From NCBI RefSeq assembly GCF_007860075.1, contig NZ_SJPP01000001.1, positions 2,701,490-2,765,489 of the forward strand: DNA of 64,000 nucleotides, given 5' to 3'. Below are positions 17,367 through 27,320 of the stretch, piece by piece. Source of the DNA: Symmachiella macrocystis. Its GTDB lineage: Bacteria > Planctomycetota > Planctomycetia > Planctomycetales > Planctomycetaceae. Positions within the stretch are counted from its first letter, which is position 1, and each line of letters starts with the position of its first letter. The notes under the pieces were generated by a model. The model saw nothing but the letters and a program-made list of their open reading frames with translations, had not been told where the DNA came from and did no database searches. The translations under genes and the position numbers were made by a program.

Positions 17367-18725
17367 ATGAAAGCTCAACCTGACTTGCCGACCAATCCGT
17401 CCCTCCCTTTTTTGTCTGCATCTCAACTTGAAAAGATCTGTTATCGACTGGGATCTTCGCTGAAAGCGGGGATTCCGATCGCAAATGCTTGGGCGAATGA
17501 GGTCCCTCAAGTCCCCAGTCGAATTCGAGGATCGTTTGACAAGGTCCATGCGCGACTACTGGACGGTTGCTCGCTGGCTGAGGCACTCATTGCCGAACCG
17601 TGTTTCCCCCCGTTGTTGACTGAGATGGTCCGTGTTGGAGAGGAAACGGGGCAACTGGATCAAGCCTTTTTGAAAATGGCAGACCATTACCGAGCCCTGG
17701 TGAGCATGAAGCGATCATTCCTGCAAGGAGTGACGCGGCCGGTCTTACAGTTGATCACCGCGACTGCCGTGATCACTGCGTTCTTCGTGATACTTCACGT
17801 TTTGCAAACAAGGATTTCGGGACTCGCTGCGCCGGATGTTTTCATGTTGGGCCTCTCGCCGTTGGGGAATTTGGCGCTCTTTTGGGGGGCCGTGATGTTT
17901 ATCACGGTCGGCAGTTATTTGGTCGTCAAAGGAATCCGCAGTGGTTGGTTTGGGGCGATTCCCATGCGCATCGCCTTGGCCGTCCCGTTGCTGGGAGGCA
18001 CGATCAAGACATTGGCCCTATCACGGTTTGCGTGGGCTTTTGGAACGGCAGTGGACGCCGGCATGAACGCGAGTAAAGCTATCCGACTCGGAGTGCGCAG
18101 CACGCAAAACCGTTTCTACCAAGCCCATGAATCGTCCATTGCGACGTCGGTCGTCGATGGCAAGGATTTCTATACGGCTCTTAGGCAGACGGATGCTTTT
18201 CCCAACGACCTATTGCAAGCAGTTCAGACTGGAGAACGCACGGGGGAACTCACGGAGAGCCTGGAACGTCTTTCGGATGACTACCAAGAACAATCGGTGA
18301 TCGATCTGCGACGCATCGGCCAGATCAGTGGTTTTGGCATTTTCATTACGGTCAGCACGCTGATGGGATTTTCAATCTTGTTCCTGTATGCCAGCTACCT
18401 GGGAAGTCTGTCGGATGCACTGAAGGGTCAGACTGTGACGCTAGAGGAAATTCGCGAAGGTCAGCAAACCACCAGCAACCCCGTCATCGCCACGCGAAAC
18501 GAAATGGTGAAAGATTTCGTTGAGAACAATGAGGACTTTAAGCAAATCGAATCAATGTACAAACATCTCGGCAACTACAACGAAATGACACCTGACGAAT
18601 TCCTCGACGGCCTGTTTCCTGAACCAGAAAGGTCTCATGCGCGCACGGGCAAGGCACATGGCGAACAAAAGGCAAATGGCAAGGCAGCAGGCGCCCGTAG
18701 CAAGGAAAGCCGTAAATCTCACTGA
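17367..18725 (+). CDS. Type II secretion system F-family protein
   Basis: A 452-residue inner-membrane protein with two GspF/PilC domains, each a helical bundle before membrane segments. The first domain (about 15-135) has LGSSLKAGIPIANAWANE and EMVRVGEETGQLDQAFLKMA; the second (about 205-330) has FGTAVDAGMNASKAIRLG and AVQTGERTGELTESLERLSD. Membrane segments lie near 125-150, 165-190 and 325-350. The last 60 residues are charged and rich in Lys, Gly and Arg. No GspE, GspD or pilin gene is nearby, so it is an orphan member; such lone F proteins occur in planctomycetes. Confidence 0.85.
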   Translation: MKAQPDLPTNPSLPFLSASQLEKICYRLGSSLKAGIPIANAWANEVPQVPSRIRGSFDKVHARLLDGCSLAEALIAEPCFPPLLTEMVRVGEETGQLDQAFLKMADHYRALVSMKRSFLQGVTRPVLQLITATAVITAFFVILHVLQTRISGLAAPDVFMLGLSPLGNLALFWGAVMFITVGSYLVVKGIRSGWFGAIPMRIALAVPLLGGTIKTLALSRFAWAFGTAVDAGMNASKAIRLGVRSTQNRFYQAHESSIATSVVDGKDFYTALRQTDAFPNDLLQAVQTGERTGELTESLERLSDDYQEQSVIDLRRIGQISGFGIFITVSTLMGFSILFLYASYLGSLSDALKGQTVTLEEIREGQQTTSNPVIATRNEMVKDFVENNEDFKQIESMYKHLGNYNEMTPDEFLDGLFPEPERSHARTGKAHGEQKANGKAAGARSKESRKSH

Positions 18726-18915
18726 AGGGGACTGCGATCGTATCCTCGCCCCTCAACGAGTGTTGCTTTCCGCCGTTTGATTGAGGAATTGCCGACGGTC
18801 GTTCTTCGGTTTGGCGTTGCCGCTGGACCTCATTCGACGCTGACGCGTGCGTGTCGCCGGACGATCGTGTAACCTGGGGTTGGAACAGGAATTGACTTTG
18901 GCGAGGAGTCGTTCG

Positions 18916-19908
18916 ATGTCACAATTCAATCGGCGGGAATTTGTCCAACGGGGATTGGCTGGAACGGCGACCTTGGCGTGGGCGGTCGCGACAGATGCGC
19001 AAGAAACAAGCGTGAGCACCAAAACCTATACCTACAAAAAGGTTGGCGATCTCGAGATCAAAGCTGACGTTCACCGGATCGACGACAATGTCAAACGGCC
19101 CGTCGTGGTTTGGATTCACGGCGGTGCGCTGATTGTCGGAAATCGTGCGGGCATCGACAAGCATGTGAAGGCGAGGATGATTGACGCGGGCTATGCGATT
19201 GTGTCCATCGATTATCGGCTGGCTCCTGAGACGCAATTGCCGGCGATCATTGAAGATCTGGAAGACGCATTTCGCTGGGTGCGGGATCAGGGACCGAAGT
19301 TGTTTCACGTCGATGCCACCAAAATCGCGGTCATGGGCGGTTCGGCGGGAGGCTATCTGACTTTGATGTCCGGCTATCGTGTCAAACCTCGACCAAGCGT
19401 GTTGGTGGCTTTTTTTGGATATGGCGATCTGGTGGGTGACTGGTACAGCAGCCCAAGTAAACACGCGCGACATCAGCAAATTAAACTCACCAAAGCCGAG
19501 GCATATAAACAAGTCAGTGGTCCACCGATTGCCGACACTCGCAACCGAAAAGGCGATGGCGGGGCGTTCTATCAGTATTGCCGCCAACATGGACTCTGGC
19601 CGCTGGCGGTTTCGGGCTGGGACCCGCACTCGGAAACTGAGAAGTTCAATCCCTATATGCCCCTACAGAATGTGACGCGTGATTTTCCTCCGACGATGCT
19701 AATTCATGGAACGAAGGACACCGACGTGCCCTACGAACAATCTGTGTTGATGGCGGAGCAGTTGAAACAGCACGGGGTGGAATATCAACTGGTGACGATT
19801 CCGGGCGGTGAGCATGGCTTGGGGGGTGGCGATCCCAAAATCATCGACGCCGCCTACAAATCGGCCGGCGCGTTCGTCGATCGTTACCTGCAGCCTTCTT
19901 CCTTGTAA
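18916..19908 (+). CDS. Exported alpha/beta hydrolase (carboxylesterase-like)
   Basis: A 330-residue esterase-like enzyme. The ATG at 18916 has GAGGAG 9 bases upstream and gives MSQFNRREFVQRGLAGTAT, a Tat-like signal with the pair RR. The catalytic Ser sits in GGSAGGY (about residue 143), HGG in VVWIHGGALIVGN is the oxyanion motif of the hormone-sensitive-lipase type, and the acid and His are in GTKDTDVPY and GGEHGLGG. It probably hydrolyses acyl or acetyl esters outside the cytoplasm. It stands alone and converges with the glycosidase-like gene. The fold is certain, the substrate not. Confidence 0.82.
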   Translation: MSQFNRREFVQRGLAGTATLAWAVATDAQETSVSTKTYTYKKVGDLEIKADVHRIDDNVKRPVVVWIHGGALIVGNRAGIDKHVKARMIDAGYAIVSIDYRLAPETQLPAIIEDLEDAFRWVRDQGPKLFHVDATKIAVMGGSAGGYLTLMSGYRVKPRPSVLVAFFGYGDLVGDWYSSPSKHARHQQIKLTKAEAYKQVSGPPIADTRNRKGDGGAFYQYCRQHGLWPLAVSGWDPHSETEKFNPYMPLQNVTRDFPPTMLIHGTKDTDVPYEQSVLMAEQLKQHGVEYQLVTIPGGEHGLGGGDPKIIDAAYKSAGAFVDRYLQPSSL

Positions 19909-19937
19909 ACTCATAAACTAACAGCTATCGATTGTCT

Positions 19938-19990
19938 CCCGCATCCCTCGCTGCCGCCCCCAATCCAGCACCGCTGCAATCGGCCGGAGC
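19938..19990. repeat. Dispersed intergenic repeat, copy C
   Basis: GCATCCCTCGCTGCCGCCCC, then CAATCCAGCACCGCTGCAAT and CGGCCGGA, closely match the cores of copies A and B, with the right half nearest to copy A and the left half nearest to copy B. It sits between the ends of two convergent genes in the same orientation as the other copies. Confidence 0.55.
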
Positions 19991-20121
19991 GGCTCATTTT
20001 CTGCTTGCGGTTCCTTCCGGCTTCTCGGCCCAGCGTGATATGCACGTTTGGCAACACAGTCAATCAGTTTCTGACTGCGCAATTTACGTTCCTAACGATT
20101 GAACTTTCAGCGGACGCAAAA

Positions 20122-21648
20122 TCACCGCTGAAACTGAAACGCGTACAATTTGCAGTTTTTCAGATGAAATCGCAACCGAACCGGTTGGTTGGCCAGGCTG
20201 CTGACGTCATCTTGATCACCCCAAGAAACTTGAGCTCGGACTGAATTCGTGTTGACGGGTGTGGCGTCTTGTTTGGTGAAACCGGGCAAGGGGCTTCCAC
20301 TGGAATCCAGCGCTTCGACCAAAACCGACCCGCCTCCACTCGCATCGACGTTGAGTTCTAATCGGTTGCCTTCAAATGAAATTGGCGGGGTGGTGATTTG
20401 GCCTCCTTTGTAGTCCGCATCGGCGGAGACGAATCCATCGAGACGCAAAACGGCTCGTCCGATTCCGGACAAATGTTGGCCATTGGCAGCGGGTTCGATA
20501 TTTCCGTCGTGGTCGCGATTTGAACCGACGTAGTATATCCACAACTCATCGCCCATTGGAACGGGATGAGGCAATGCCCAAACATACCTCGAGTCGAATC
20601 GGCCCGAAGGTCCCATTCCCATGAACGCCTTGCGTTTGCCAATTCGTTGAAACTGTTTCCCATCCCGGCTGGCCGCGAGACGCACGTCGAAACCGGATGG
20701 TCCTAAGCCTTTGAGTGGTTCACGTGACTGCCAATGCCAATAGGCTTCAGCCAGCATGATCTTGAAACCTTCATACTCGAAAACATCAGCGCCGTAATAA
20801 TCAACGGGAGGTTGACCGTTCGGTGACTCTTGCGAGGCCAAATCAATTTCATCGGCTTGTAAAACCACCGTTTCGTTTTCCCAATGTTTGAAATCAGCCG
20901 ATTCCAACCGTCTGACAGTACGGTAGCTCATCTGCCGAGGCTCAAGTCGGACCCAGCGGCGTGTGAACAAAACGTATCGCGAGATATCAGGATCCCAATA
21001 GACAATGCTCTGTGTATCCCAGCCACCGGGTCCCGGTTCGAGGCGTTGGAAGAATTTCCAGTTCAATCCGTCGGGCGAGCTGTGCATATGTAGCTGGCCT
21101 GAAGGGTAAACCTTGGCCTGGGTTTTAAAGCGATGTTCGAGCGGGGCGTTTTCATCAATCCAGACCGAGCAGCCACCAATCACTCCCGGCAACACGATGT
21201 TGTTGACCTTCGATCCGTCGACTTCATGAATGTTTTGAATTGGCTTGACGAAATCAATACCGTTTATCGATTCGGCATAGGCAACGCGCCGCTCATGGTC
21301 GTACGGTCCCGGACCGGTCGGGCGGATGATGTCGTACCATAGCCGAACTTTGCCGTTGTCCTTCAACACACTGGAATAGACACCAATCGATGCTCCCTGT
21401 TCCCATGGTTGATCGCACTTGATCAGCACCTGCCCATCACGGCGAGGCTCGTTCATCGTCAACGTGACATCTTGGCTCGATGCAATAAATCGATTGTCTA
21501 TGAATAACTGTTTTTGAGTGCCAATGCTTATGGCATCTTCATCAGTTTCCGCGGCGCACAACAACCCGCCGCTAAGTACAGCACAGACCAATATGACACA
21601 ATGAAGATGTTGACGACAATTGGTTATCATGGATGTGATTTCAATCAT
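20122..21648 (-). CDS. Secreted glycosidase-like protein (GH32/GH43-type five-bladed propeller)
   Basis: A 508-residue protein with a signal peptide (an alternative start at the internal Met 7 gives MITNCRQHLHCVILVCAVLS). The body has features of five-bladed beta-propeller glycosidase-like proteins: QKQLFIDNRFIASSQDV, a WYD motif in KVRLWYDIIRP, repeated segments such as YAESINGIDF and SSPDGLNWKFF, and YVGSNRDHDG. The last 120 residues form a beta-sandwich-like tail. Planctomycetes carry many such proteins, usually annotated as hypothetical. Catalytic acids cannot be assigned with confidence, so activity on a polysaccharide is an inference. Confidence 0.65.
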   Translation of the reverse strand: MIEITSMITNCRQHLHCVILVCAVLSGGLLCAAETDEDAISIGTQKQLFIDNRFIASSQDVTLTMNEPRRDGQVLIKCDQPWEQGASIGVYSSVLKDNGKVRLWYDIIRPTGPGPYDHERRVAYAESINGIDFVKPIQNIHEVDGSKVNNIVLPGVIGGCSVWIDENAPLEHRFKTQAKVYPSGQLHMHSSPDGLNWKFFQRLEPGPGGWDTQSIVYWDPDISRYVLFTRRWVRLEPRQMSYRTVRRLESADFKHWENETVVLQADEIDLASQESPNGQPPVDYYGADVFEYEGFKIMLAEAYWHWQSREPLKGLGPSGFDVRLAASRDGKQFQRIGKRKAFMGMGPSGRFDSRYVWALPHPVPMGDELWIYYVGSNRDHDGNIEPAANGQHLSGIGRAVLRLDGFVSADADYKGGQITTPPISFEGNRLELNVDASGGGSVLVEALDSSGSPLPGFTKQDATPVNTNSVRAQVSWGDQDDVSSLANQPVRLRFHLKNCKLYAFQFQR

Positions 21649-22203
21649 GAAGGAATTAATAAAGTGGTGACCAATGCATGCAAATCATGGTAACGAAACA
21701 CACCGGGGATTTCAGCGATCATTGGCAAGTGCGCGAGCACATCGAAATTATCGCATTCAATAGAGTGCTGCGAACACATCAATCGATTTCATTCCTAGCG
21801 GCTCACAAGCCCCGTAACCGTCCCCTCAATCCAGCGCCTTCGCCACGTCTACCTCACTGACGTGGTCCCGTTCCACGTCGGCCATCGCTTCCTCCCAGTT
21901 GATCTCGCCCAAGTCGTCGAACCGACGGCCAGAACACGAACGTCAATCTCATATTCAAGGTCTCCTTTCACCCTGATCACAGAGCAAGGCTTATGCCAAA
22001 ATATTCAGTGAGATAGCGGTTTCGCAACTGGTTCTAGTATTGGCACGCTGCTGCGAGCGTTTGAGGCTCCTATTGCATGCTCGCAAATACTGCGATCTCT
22101 GCTGATCAGCACGAGGCAAGCAGGTGGCCATCGGGTTGGGACGATGAATTCATCTCATCGAATCGATTGGATTGCGGACGAAGCGTTGTATTTCGGCGTT
22201 TGG
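21649..22203. other. Gene-free stretch with a coding remnant
   Basis: About 555 bases between the starts of the glycosidase-like gene and the end of the kinase gene. The only protein-like content is the minus-strand remnant listed at 21836-21946. The part near 21650-21780 should hold the promoter of the glycosidase-like gene. Confidence 0.4.
21836..21946 (-). pseudogene. Short coding remnant, unknown family
   Basis: A stop-to-stop minus-strand frame of about 38 codons reads RRFDDLGEINWEEAMADVER and then DHVSEVDVAKALD before TGA. The composition is that of a real acidic protein tail, but no suitable start codon with a ribosome site precedes it. It may be the C-terminal scrap of a deleted gene. 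Confidence 0.3.
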
Positions 22204-23676
22204 TTAACGGCGCTGGAGTCGGATCGTTTCTCGGTTCGAGCGTAATGCAGTGACGGCCGAAACGTAGAGGAGGAAAAGTGCGGAGCACAGCACAAACATT
22301 GGGAGAAAAAACAATGCTCGCGACACTTTGTCTTCCATCATGCCGCCTAGGGTGAAATTAACGAAGCCGCCCCACACTGCGAAATTGAACGTTGCCAACC
22401 CCCAGGAGACGACAAGTCCCGTCCAGATTGCGGGAATGCGGAATTGAATGGTTTTTTTGCCAATAGCCACCATAGAGATGCCCAGGATAATGAAAAGGAA
22501 AAACCATCCAAACACTTTCCAGGCTTGTTCGGGCACATAGGGGAAGACCCAGAAATGCTCGATGTTAAAGAACCGCCGAATCGCTAGTGTGACAATTCCC
22601 AGTACTTCCATCGCGGCGAATCCGGCTCCCAAGAACATCATAAATGTGCCGGCGTCATGAATGCGTTTTAGTTGGCGCGTCCATAGGAACAGCTTCGACA
22701 ATTGCCCCAGCGGGCGCGCCTTGACCGGCTCTTGATTCAGGAAGCGCCGCAAATCGTCTGCGAACTCTTGCGCTGACTGGTAGCGGTGATCGGGTTCCTT
22801 GGAAATCGCCTTAAGACAGATCGTTTCTAGATCCCGCGGGATATTGTGAACAAACTCGCGAGGCCGGGGTGGAGGTGTATGGATCGCCTGCAAAATCAGC
22901 ATGCGGGTGTTGCCCCGAAACGGGCGCTCACCGGTCAAGAACTCAAACAGCATGACCCCTAGGGAATAAACGTCTGAGCGGCTGTCTGCCTGATGCGATT
23001 GTCCAAGAGCTTGCTCCGGAGGAATATAGGCTGCTGTCCCCAGAATCTGGCCGTCCATTGTCATCGTGACATCCTGCGATTCCCGTTTCGCTAATCCAAA
23101 GTCCATCACATGCGGATTGCCGTCCGCATCGATCATAATATTGGATGGTTTGAGATCACGGTGCACGATATTGCGCAAATGGGCATGCTGCAGGCCGTCA
23201 GCGATTATGGCGCAAAGCGTTGCCGCTTCTCGAATACTTGGTGATTTTACCGCAAGCCATTCCGCAGCGTTCAGCCCTTCAACAAAGTCGCTGACGATGT
23301 AGATCCGTCCTTCATCTTGGCCAACTTCATGAACACTAACAATGTTAGAATGATTGAGTTGTGCCGCGGCCCGCGCTTCGCGGACAAACACATCAGCTTC
23401 TTCAGTACTGAGTTGTTCTCTTCTGGGGATTTTGATAGCGACCGAGCGATCGAGTTCTTCGTCGTAAGCTTTCCAGACGACGCCAAAGGCTCCGACTCCA
23501 ATCTCGGAAATCAAGCGAAAGCGGCCAACAAAGGTAGGTTGACTCCCCTCGAACCGAACTGTGTCGGTAGAAATGAGATTGAAGGTGCTCCCACAATCGG
23601 GACATACCAACTCTTTCAATGAAGCCTCAGCATCTACGTCCACCGAATTACGACAATAAGGACAACGGACGATCAT
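22204..23676 (-). CDS. Membrane Ser/Thr protein kinase with N-terminal zinc ribbon
   Basis: A 490-residue kinase. It opens with a zinc ribbon of two CxxC pairs (CPYC and CPDC within residues 5-30), then a Hanks-type kinase domain (about 50-315): glycine loop IGVGAFGVVWKA, catalytic HRDLKPSNIM, DFG in VMDFGLAKRE, and GTAAYIPPEQ. The last 150 residues carry four membrane segments (about 345-375, 390-415, 425-450, 460-480). The kinase would thus face the cytoplasm, with no external sensor domain beyond the membrane block. It is transcribed alone. Planctomycetes have many such kinases; the target is unknown. Confidence 0.9.
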   Translation of the reverse strand: MIVRCPYCRNSVDVDAEASLKELVCPDCGSTFNLISTDTVRFEGSQPTFVGRFRLISEIGVGAFGVVWKAYDEELDRSVAIKIPRREQLSTEEADVFVREARAAAQLNHSNIVSVHEVGQDEGRIYIVSDFVEGLNAAEWLAVKSPSIREAATLCAIIADGLQHAHLRNIVHRDLKPSNIMIDADGNPHVMDFGLAKRESQDVTMTMDGQILGTAAYIPPEQALGQSHQADSRSDVYSLGVMLFEFLTGERPFRGNTRMLILQAIHTPPPRPREFVHNIPRDLETICLKAISKEPDHRYQSAQEFADDLRRFLNQEPVKARPLGQLSKLFLWTRQLKRIHDAGTFMMFLGAGFAAMEVLGIVTLAIRRFFNIEHFWVFPYVPEQAWKVFGWFFLFIILGISMVAIGKKTIQFRIPAIWTGLVVSWGLATFNFAVWGGFVNFTLGGMMEDKVSRALFFLPMFVLCSALFLLYVSAVTALRSNRETIRLQRR

Positions 23677-24217
23677 GTTAGCAAACGCAGAGCTCCACGA
23701 ATTCTTAGGTGACCATGCTTTGATGCCACGCGGCTACGTTCATGGCAGGCAATGAATCGATAGTCGCATTGAAGCGAATTCAGAAAATAACGTCTCTGGC
23801 ACAATTGGATTCTGGCTGCAACCAAAAACAGCGATCCGTCGCTCGGACTGTTCCGGAACGTGCAGTAGACAATGAGTCGCGGAAATGTGTTAAAAAGATC
23901 GTAGCGAACGGAATATCCGATTTCAATTCGTAAGTTGTTTTGGCGATGCGCGCACGAATAGTAACACTCTCGATATCCGGGGGAAGTATAATTCCATGCA
24001 ACACGTTCGCACGACTCAATCAGCCCTCCGCGGGGGTCACAACGAATGCAGGAACTTTGCCGTAGCTTTTTTCACCGCCACCCAAATATGACTCTTCTTC
24101 CCTTTACGCCACGACATTCCGTTTTTCGTTGCGTATTGCTTTCGAATAAGCAATCCTCGAAATGCAGTCGGATGCCCACTCGCTCCACTAGTTTCAATGC
24201 ATTCCGGGGAGGCCGTA
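23677..24217. other. Gene-free stretch
   Basis: About 540 bases upstream of the kinase gene and downstream of the hydrolase gene that follows. I see no repeat, RNA gene or convincing small gene; a plus-strand frame at 23742-23933 and frames near 24040-24300 are not protein-like. The kinase promoter should lie near 23680-23760. Confidence 0.4.
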
Positions 24218-25138
24218 TTAGCGTGCCGGTGCAGCGGCTTTTTTGGCCAGCGCCTTTTTGAAAAAGATGACGATCCATTGCTCCGCCGTCGCCGGGCCAC
24301 GGTGACCGCCGTCGTTGCTGATTTCGATTTCCGCCGCGATTCCCACCTGTTTCAGACGCGCGTGCATGTCGCGTGACTGCAGCCAGGGAACCGTGCGATC
24401 GTTCCGGCTATGCAACAGCAAAACCGGTGGATCGGCTTGGTTGACGTGGTTGATCGCCGAGGCCTGTTGCCAGTCTGCATTGGTCTCTGAGAACTCCGCG
24501 CCGATCCACTCGCCGTTGGTCCGACGTTTCTTTTCCGCATTGGGCTGCAGCGCCAACTGGTCCTTGTCAGTGAATCGGGCGACGAAATCGTAGACTCCGG
24601 CGATCCCAGCCGCCGCCTGGATGCGGCTCGATCCCTCCGCAGCTCCGCCCGGCGGTTCCAAACTTTTGACGCCGTCGCCGACCGCCAACAACACGGCCAG
24701 CGTCGCGCCGGCGGAGCGTCCCATCGCGCCGATGCGGTCGGGGGCGATGCCGTATTCCCCGCTGTGCGTGCGGATAAAACGCACCGCGGAGCGGACGTCG
24801 GCCAGGGTGTCGCGATACTCATGATCCGGCCGGCCGCGGTAGGAAATGAGCGCCGCCGCAAAGCCGTTTTTCGCCAGCCGCTCGGCAATGGGGCGAATCC
24901 GCTGCCCGTCCTGCGCCCTAAACCCTCCCCCTTGGATGACGATCACACAGGGGAACGGGCCGGAGGGATTTTGCGGTCGGTATAAATCGAATGTAAGTTC
25001 CCGATCGCCGCGTGCAAAGACGAGCCCCTTCTGCACCGTGAATTTCGCCTTCGCTTGACCGCCGCACGCCTCCACCGCAACCGCCGTCACCAGCAGCCCG
25101 CACGTTGCCCACAGTGCGAACGCAGATCGTTTTTTCAT
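24218..25138 (-). CDS. Secreted alpha/beta hydrolase (acetylesterase-like)
   Basis: A 306-residue protein with a signal peptide (MKKRSAFALWATCGLLVTAV then AVEACGG). The hydrolase domain has VIVIQGGGFRAQDGQRI, the nucleophile motif GRSAGATLAVLLA (Ser at about 143), the acid in HSRNDRTVPWLQS and the His in SNDGGHRGPAT. This is the pattern of bacterial acetyl-xylan esterase/BD-FAE-type enzymes. The codon use is strongly GC-rich at third positions compared with its neighbours, which may mark a different origin. A Lys/Ala-rich tail (KKALAKKAAAPAR) ends it. It stands alone. Confidence 0.82.
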   Translation of the reverse strand: MKKRSAFALWATCGLLVTAVAVEACGGQAKAKFTVQKGLVFARGDRELTFDLYRPQNPSGPFPCVIVIQGGGFRAQDGQRIRPIAERLAKNGFAAALISYRGRPDHEYRDTLADVRSAVRFIRTHSGEYGIAPDRIGAMGRSAGATLAVLLAVGDGVKSLEPPGGAAEGSSRIQAAAGIAGVYDFVARFTDKDQLALQPNAEKKRRTNGEWIGAEFSETNADWQQASAINHVNQADPPVLLLHSRNDRTVPWLQSRDMHARLKQVGIAAEIEISNDGGHRGPATAEQWIVIFFKKALAKKAAAPAR

Positions 25139-25387
25139 CGACGCTTCCTCGGAGAATCATTGGATAAGAACAGTCGTAGTGGGAAACTGTTGCCATTATC
25201 TCCGAAAACGGACCGGGAAAGCCAGTGGTAACCGGGCGAATCGTGGTCAAGGGTTACAGCTAAGCGCGCTCTGCTGTTCAGTCCATGCTGACTGTTCCTC
25301 GGCCTGGATCAATTTGCGATAAACGTAAATGGCCAAACAACTCGGTATTCCGCATCGACCAAGGTGCTGGGAGAACCTTGGTAGGGG

Positions 25388-26614
25388 TCACGCAGCTGCG
25401 GATTTTCTCTCGAAGGTCATGGGGCGGACCTTCGGCTTCGATTCCAGTGGCAGGATTACTGGGGATGTTTGAGTCGTAATGAAAGGCTTTTCAATTTTCA
25501 AAAACAATAAATAGCAGACCGAAATTGTGCCAGCCAATATTATGGAATCCAAGAGTATTCCTCGAATGGGAATCTGCTTGAGCAGGACAGAGGAGAGAAA
25601 CATCGAGACTTCGTTGTGAAGCAGATAGATTGAGTAGCTGGCCGTTCCCAGTGCAGTGGCCATGCCGGGAAGAAGTCTCATAGTCCAGGACTTCGAGGGG
25701 GACTGCAGCTTTGAGAACCACGCATCGAATGGTTGCAGGCACCATAGAAAAAGGGCTGATAGGAGTGAGAACACCAATTGATCAGGGGTGATACTCGAGT
25801 AGCTAAAATACAGTAGTGTTGAGCTAATGCTTGCAAGCATTGCCAGGCAAATTCTTTTGTCCCAAGAGCCAAGCAACTGTTGTGCAGTCCAGCCCAGATT
25901 GTGGATGTACCACAAAAGTAGGCCGCAAGAAAACCAGCTCCAGTATGGCAGGAAAGTCCCGGCGGCGGCAGTCATTACGAAGGAAGGGTTGTGGAGCCAA
26001 GCCAATAAACTCAGGGCACTGATTGCGACCAAGCCGACTAAATAAAATCGACGTAGCATCAGTAAAATCCCGACTGTGATGTAGAACTGCATCTCGATTG
26101 CCAGGGTCCAGTATGCTCCGTTGACTTGACCAAAGCGTTCCCACCAAGCGCCTTGATCCGATGTGACCCCGCGCGTCAGCGTCAAGACTCCTAGCCAGTC
26201 CACTGCGTCATAGGATGGTAGGCAGGGGTAATATAAACCCGGCACTTTTGCGGTCAATCCATCTTTGCGCAGGGCAATTGCAACACAACGCAGGATGAAA
26301 ATGATTCCTACGGAGAGCCAGAATGTCGGATAAATTCTCCGCATTCGACTACGAAGGAATTGCCAAGGGGACTTGAGGCGTTCCTTAGTTCTTTCCGCCG
26401 CGAGAGCAATGCAATAACCGGAAATAACAAAGAACAACGGAACCGCCATGTCGCCCAGTTTGAAGAAGGAATGGATCGTCGGCAGCGTCGATTGGAATGG
26501 CTTGGAAAATTGATAGTGAAATAGGAACACCCAGATGGCTGCCAAGCCACGAATGGGGTCGAGCAGATAGAATCGATTCGGTCGTTTTGCTTGATTAGCG
26601 ACAGCAAGACCCAT
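25388..26614 (-). CDS. Acyltransferase 3 family membrane protein (OafA/YrhL-like)
   Basis: A 408-residue protein with about ten membrane segments. The N-terminal signature LDPIRGLAAIWVFLFHYQFS, with its Arg and His, and AVPLFFVISGYCIALAAERT are those of acyltransferase 3 enzymes, which put O-acetyl or other acyl groups on sugars outside the membrane. LRSRMRRIYPTFWLSV is the third conserved block. It is divergent from the polysaccharide cluster that starts about 700 bases away and probably acylates the product of that cluster; this link is inferred from position. Confidence 0.85.
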   Translation of the reverse strand: MGLAVANQAKRPNRFYLLDPIRGLAAIWVFLFHYQFSKPFQSTLPTIHSFFKLGDMAVPLFFVISGYCIALAAERTKERLKSPWQFLRSRMRRIYPTFWLSVGIIFILRCVAIALRKDGLTAKVPGLYYPCLPSYDAVDWLGVLTLTRGVTSDQGAWWERFGQVNGAYWTLAIEMQFYITVGILLMLRRFYLVGLVAISALSLLAWLHNPSFVMTAAAGTFLPYWSWFSCGLLLWYIHNLGWTAQQLLGSWDKRICLAMLASISSTLLYFSYSSITPDQLVFSLLSALFLWCLQPFDAWFSKLQSPSKSWTMRLLPGMATALGTASYSIYLLHNEVSMFLSSVLLKQIPIRGILLDSIILAGTISVCYLLFLKIEKPFITTQTSPVILPLESKPKVRPMTFERKSAAA

Positions 26615-27320
26615 TTCATCACTCCATCGATCTGCTCAGAGAAGGAAGCTCTGAATCCGAATCATTCCACGGATTACTCGAACGGACAATACTGAATGGG
26701 GCGAGTACGATCGGAAAACTCAAAACGTGCATGCATGTCCAAGAGTAGCCGAGTGGATTGCCGTTTTTTTTAGGGACAGTCGTCGGACACTCGTTGATGG
26801 CTAGCAGTCACACCGGCAAGTCCCGTCGGGATGTGAGTTTTCCGACGGAACCGATTCTTAGGGTGTTCGTTAATTATTTAGAAGTTGCTCTGACTTTGAT
26901 TTAACATTCATCGTCAGTGTTTTATTGCAAGATTCAACACCGGTTTGCACAGTTGTGAAGAATGTCCCAAAAAGTTACGTCGGACAAAATCCCACATGCG
27001 CCGCAAATCAATGATTTTGCTCTTAAGCAGGCTCGACGAGGAGGGCTCATCTCATTTAGTGCATTTCCGCAGACGCGTGCGCGAAGTTGAGGCATGGCGA
27101 CCGCCGCTCATTGGATCTGCGGACACCAGGGGCGATTTCTAAAGTGAATTGTCACAAAAGCATGTTTTTACACTCTGACGTGTTCTAAATACGCCAGTTT
27201 TTCCGAACAAGCATATCTGCTTGTGCCGATAAAACCGGTATCCAAACTCTGCTCGCCGCTAACAATCCCATCTCGGAATTCACCGATTGCCTTCAAGACA
27301 TTGTCACAAGGTTTGCAGCT
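26615..27320. promoter_or_regulatory. Divergent upstream region of the polysaccharide cluster
   Basis: About 705 bases between the acyltransferase and sugar transferase starts. It is AT-richer than the genes and must hold promoters in both directions. A plus-strand frame at 26945-27142 is basic but has no family likeness and no ribosome site that I can see. I found no palindromic operator. Confidence 0.4.

Noticed and set aside
21808-21850. A possible fourth copy of the dispersed repeat
   Set aside because: Only about 15 bases (near CCCTCAATCCAGCGCC) resemble the core, and the flanks do not match.
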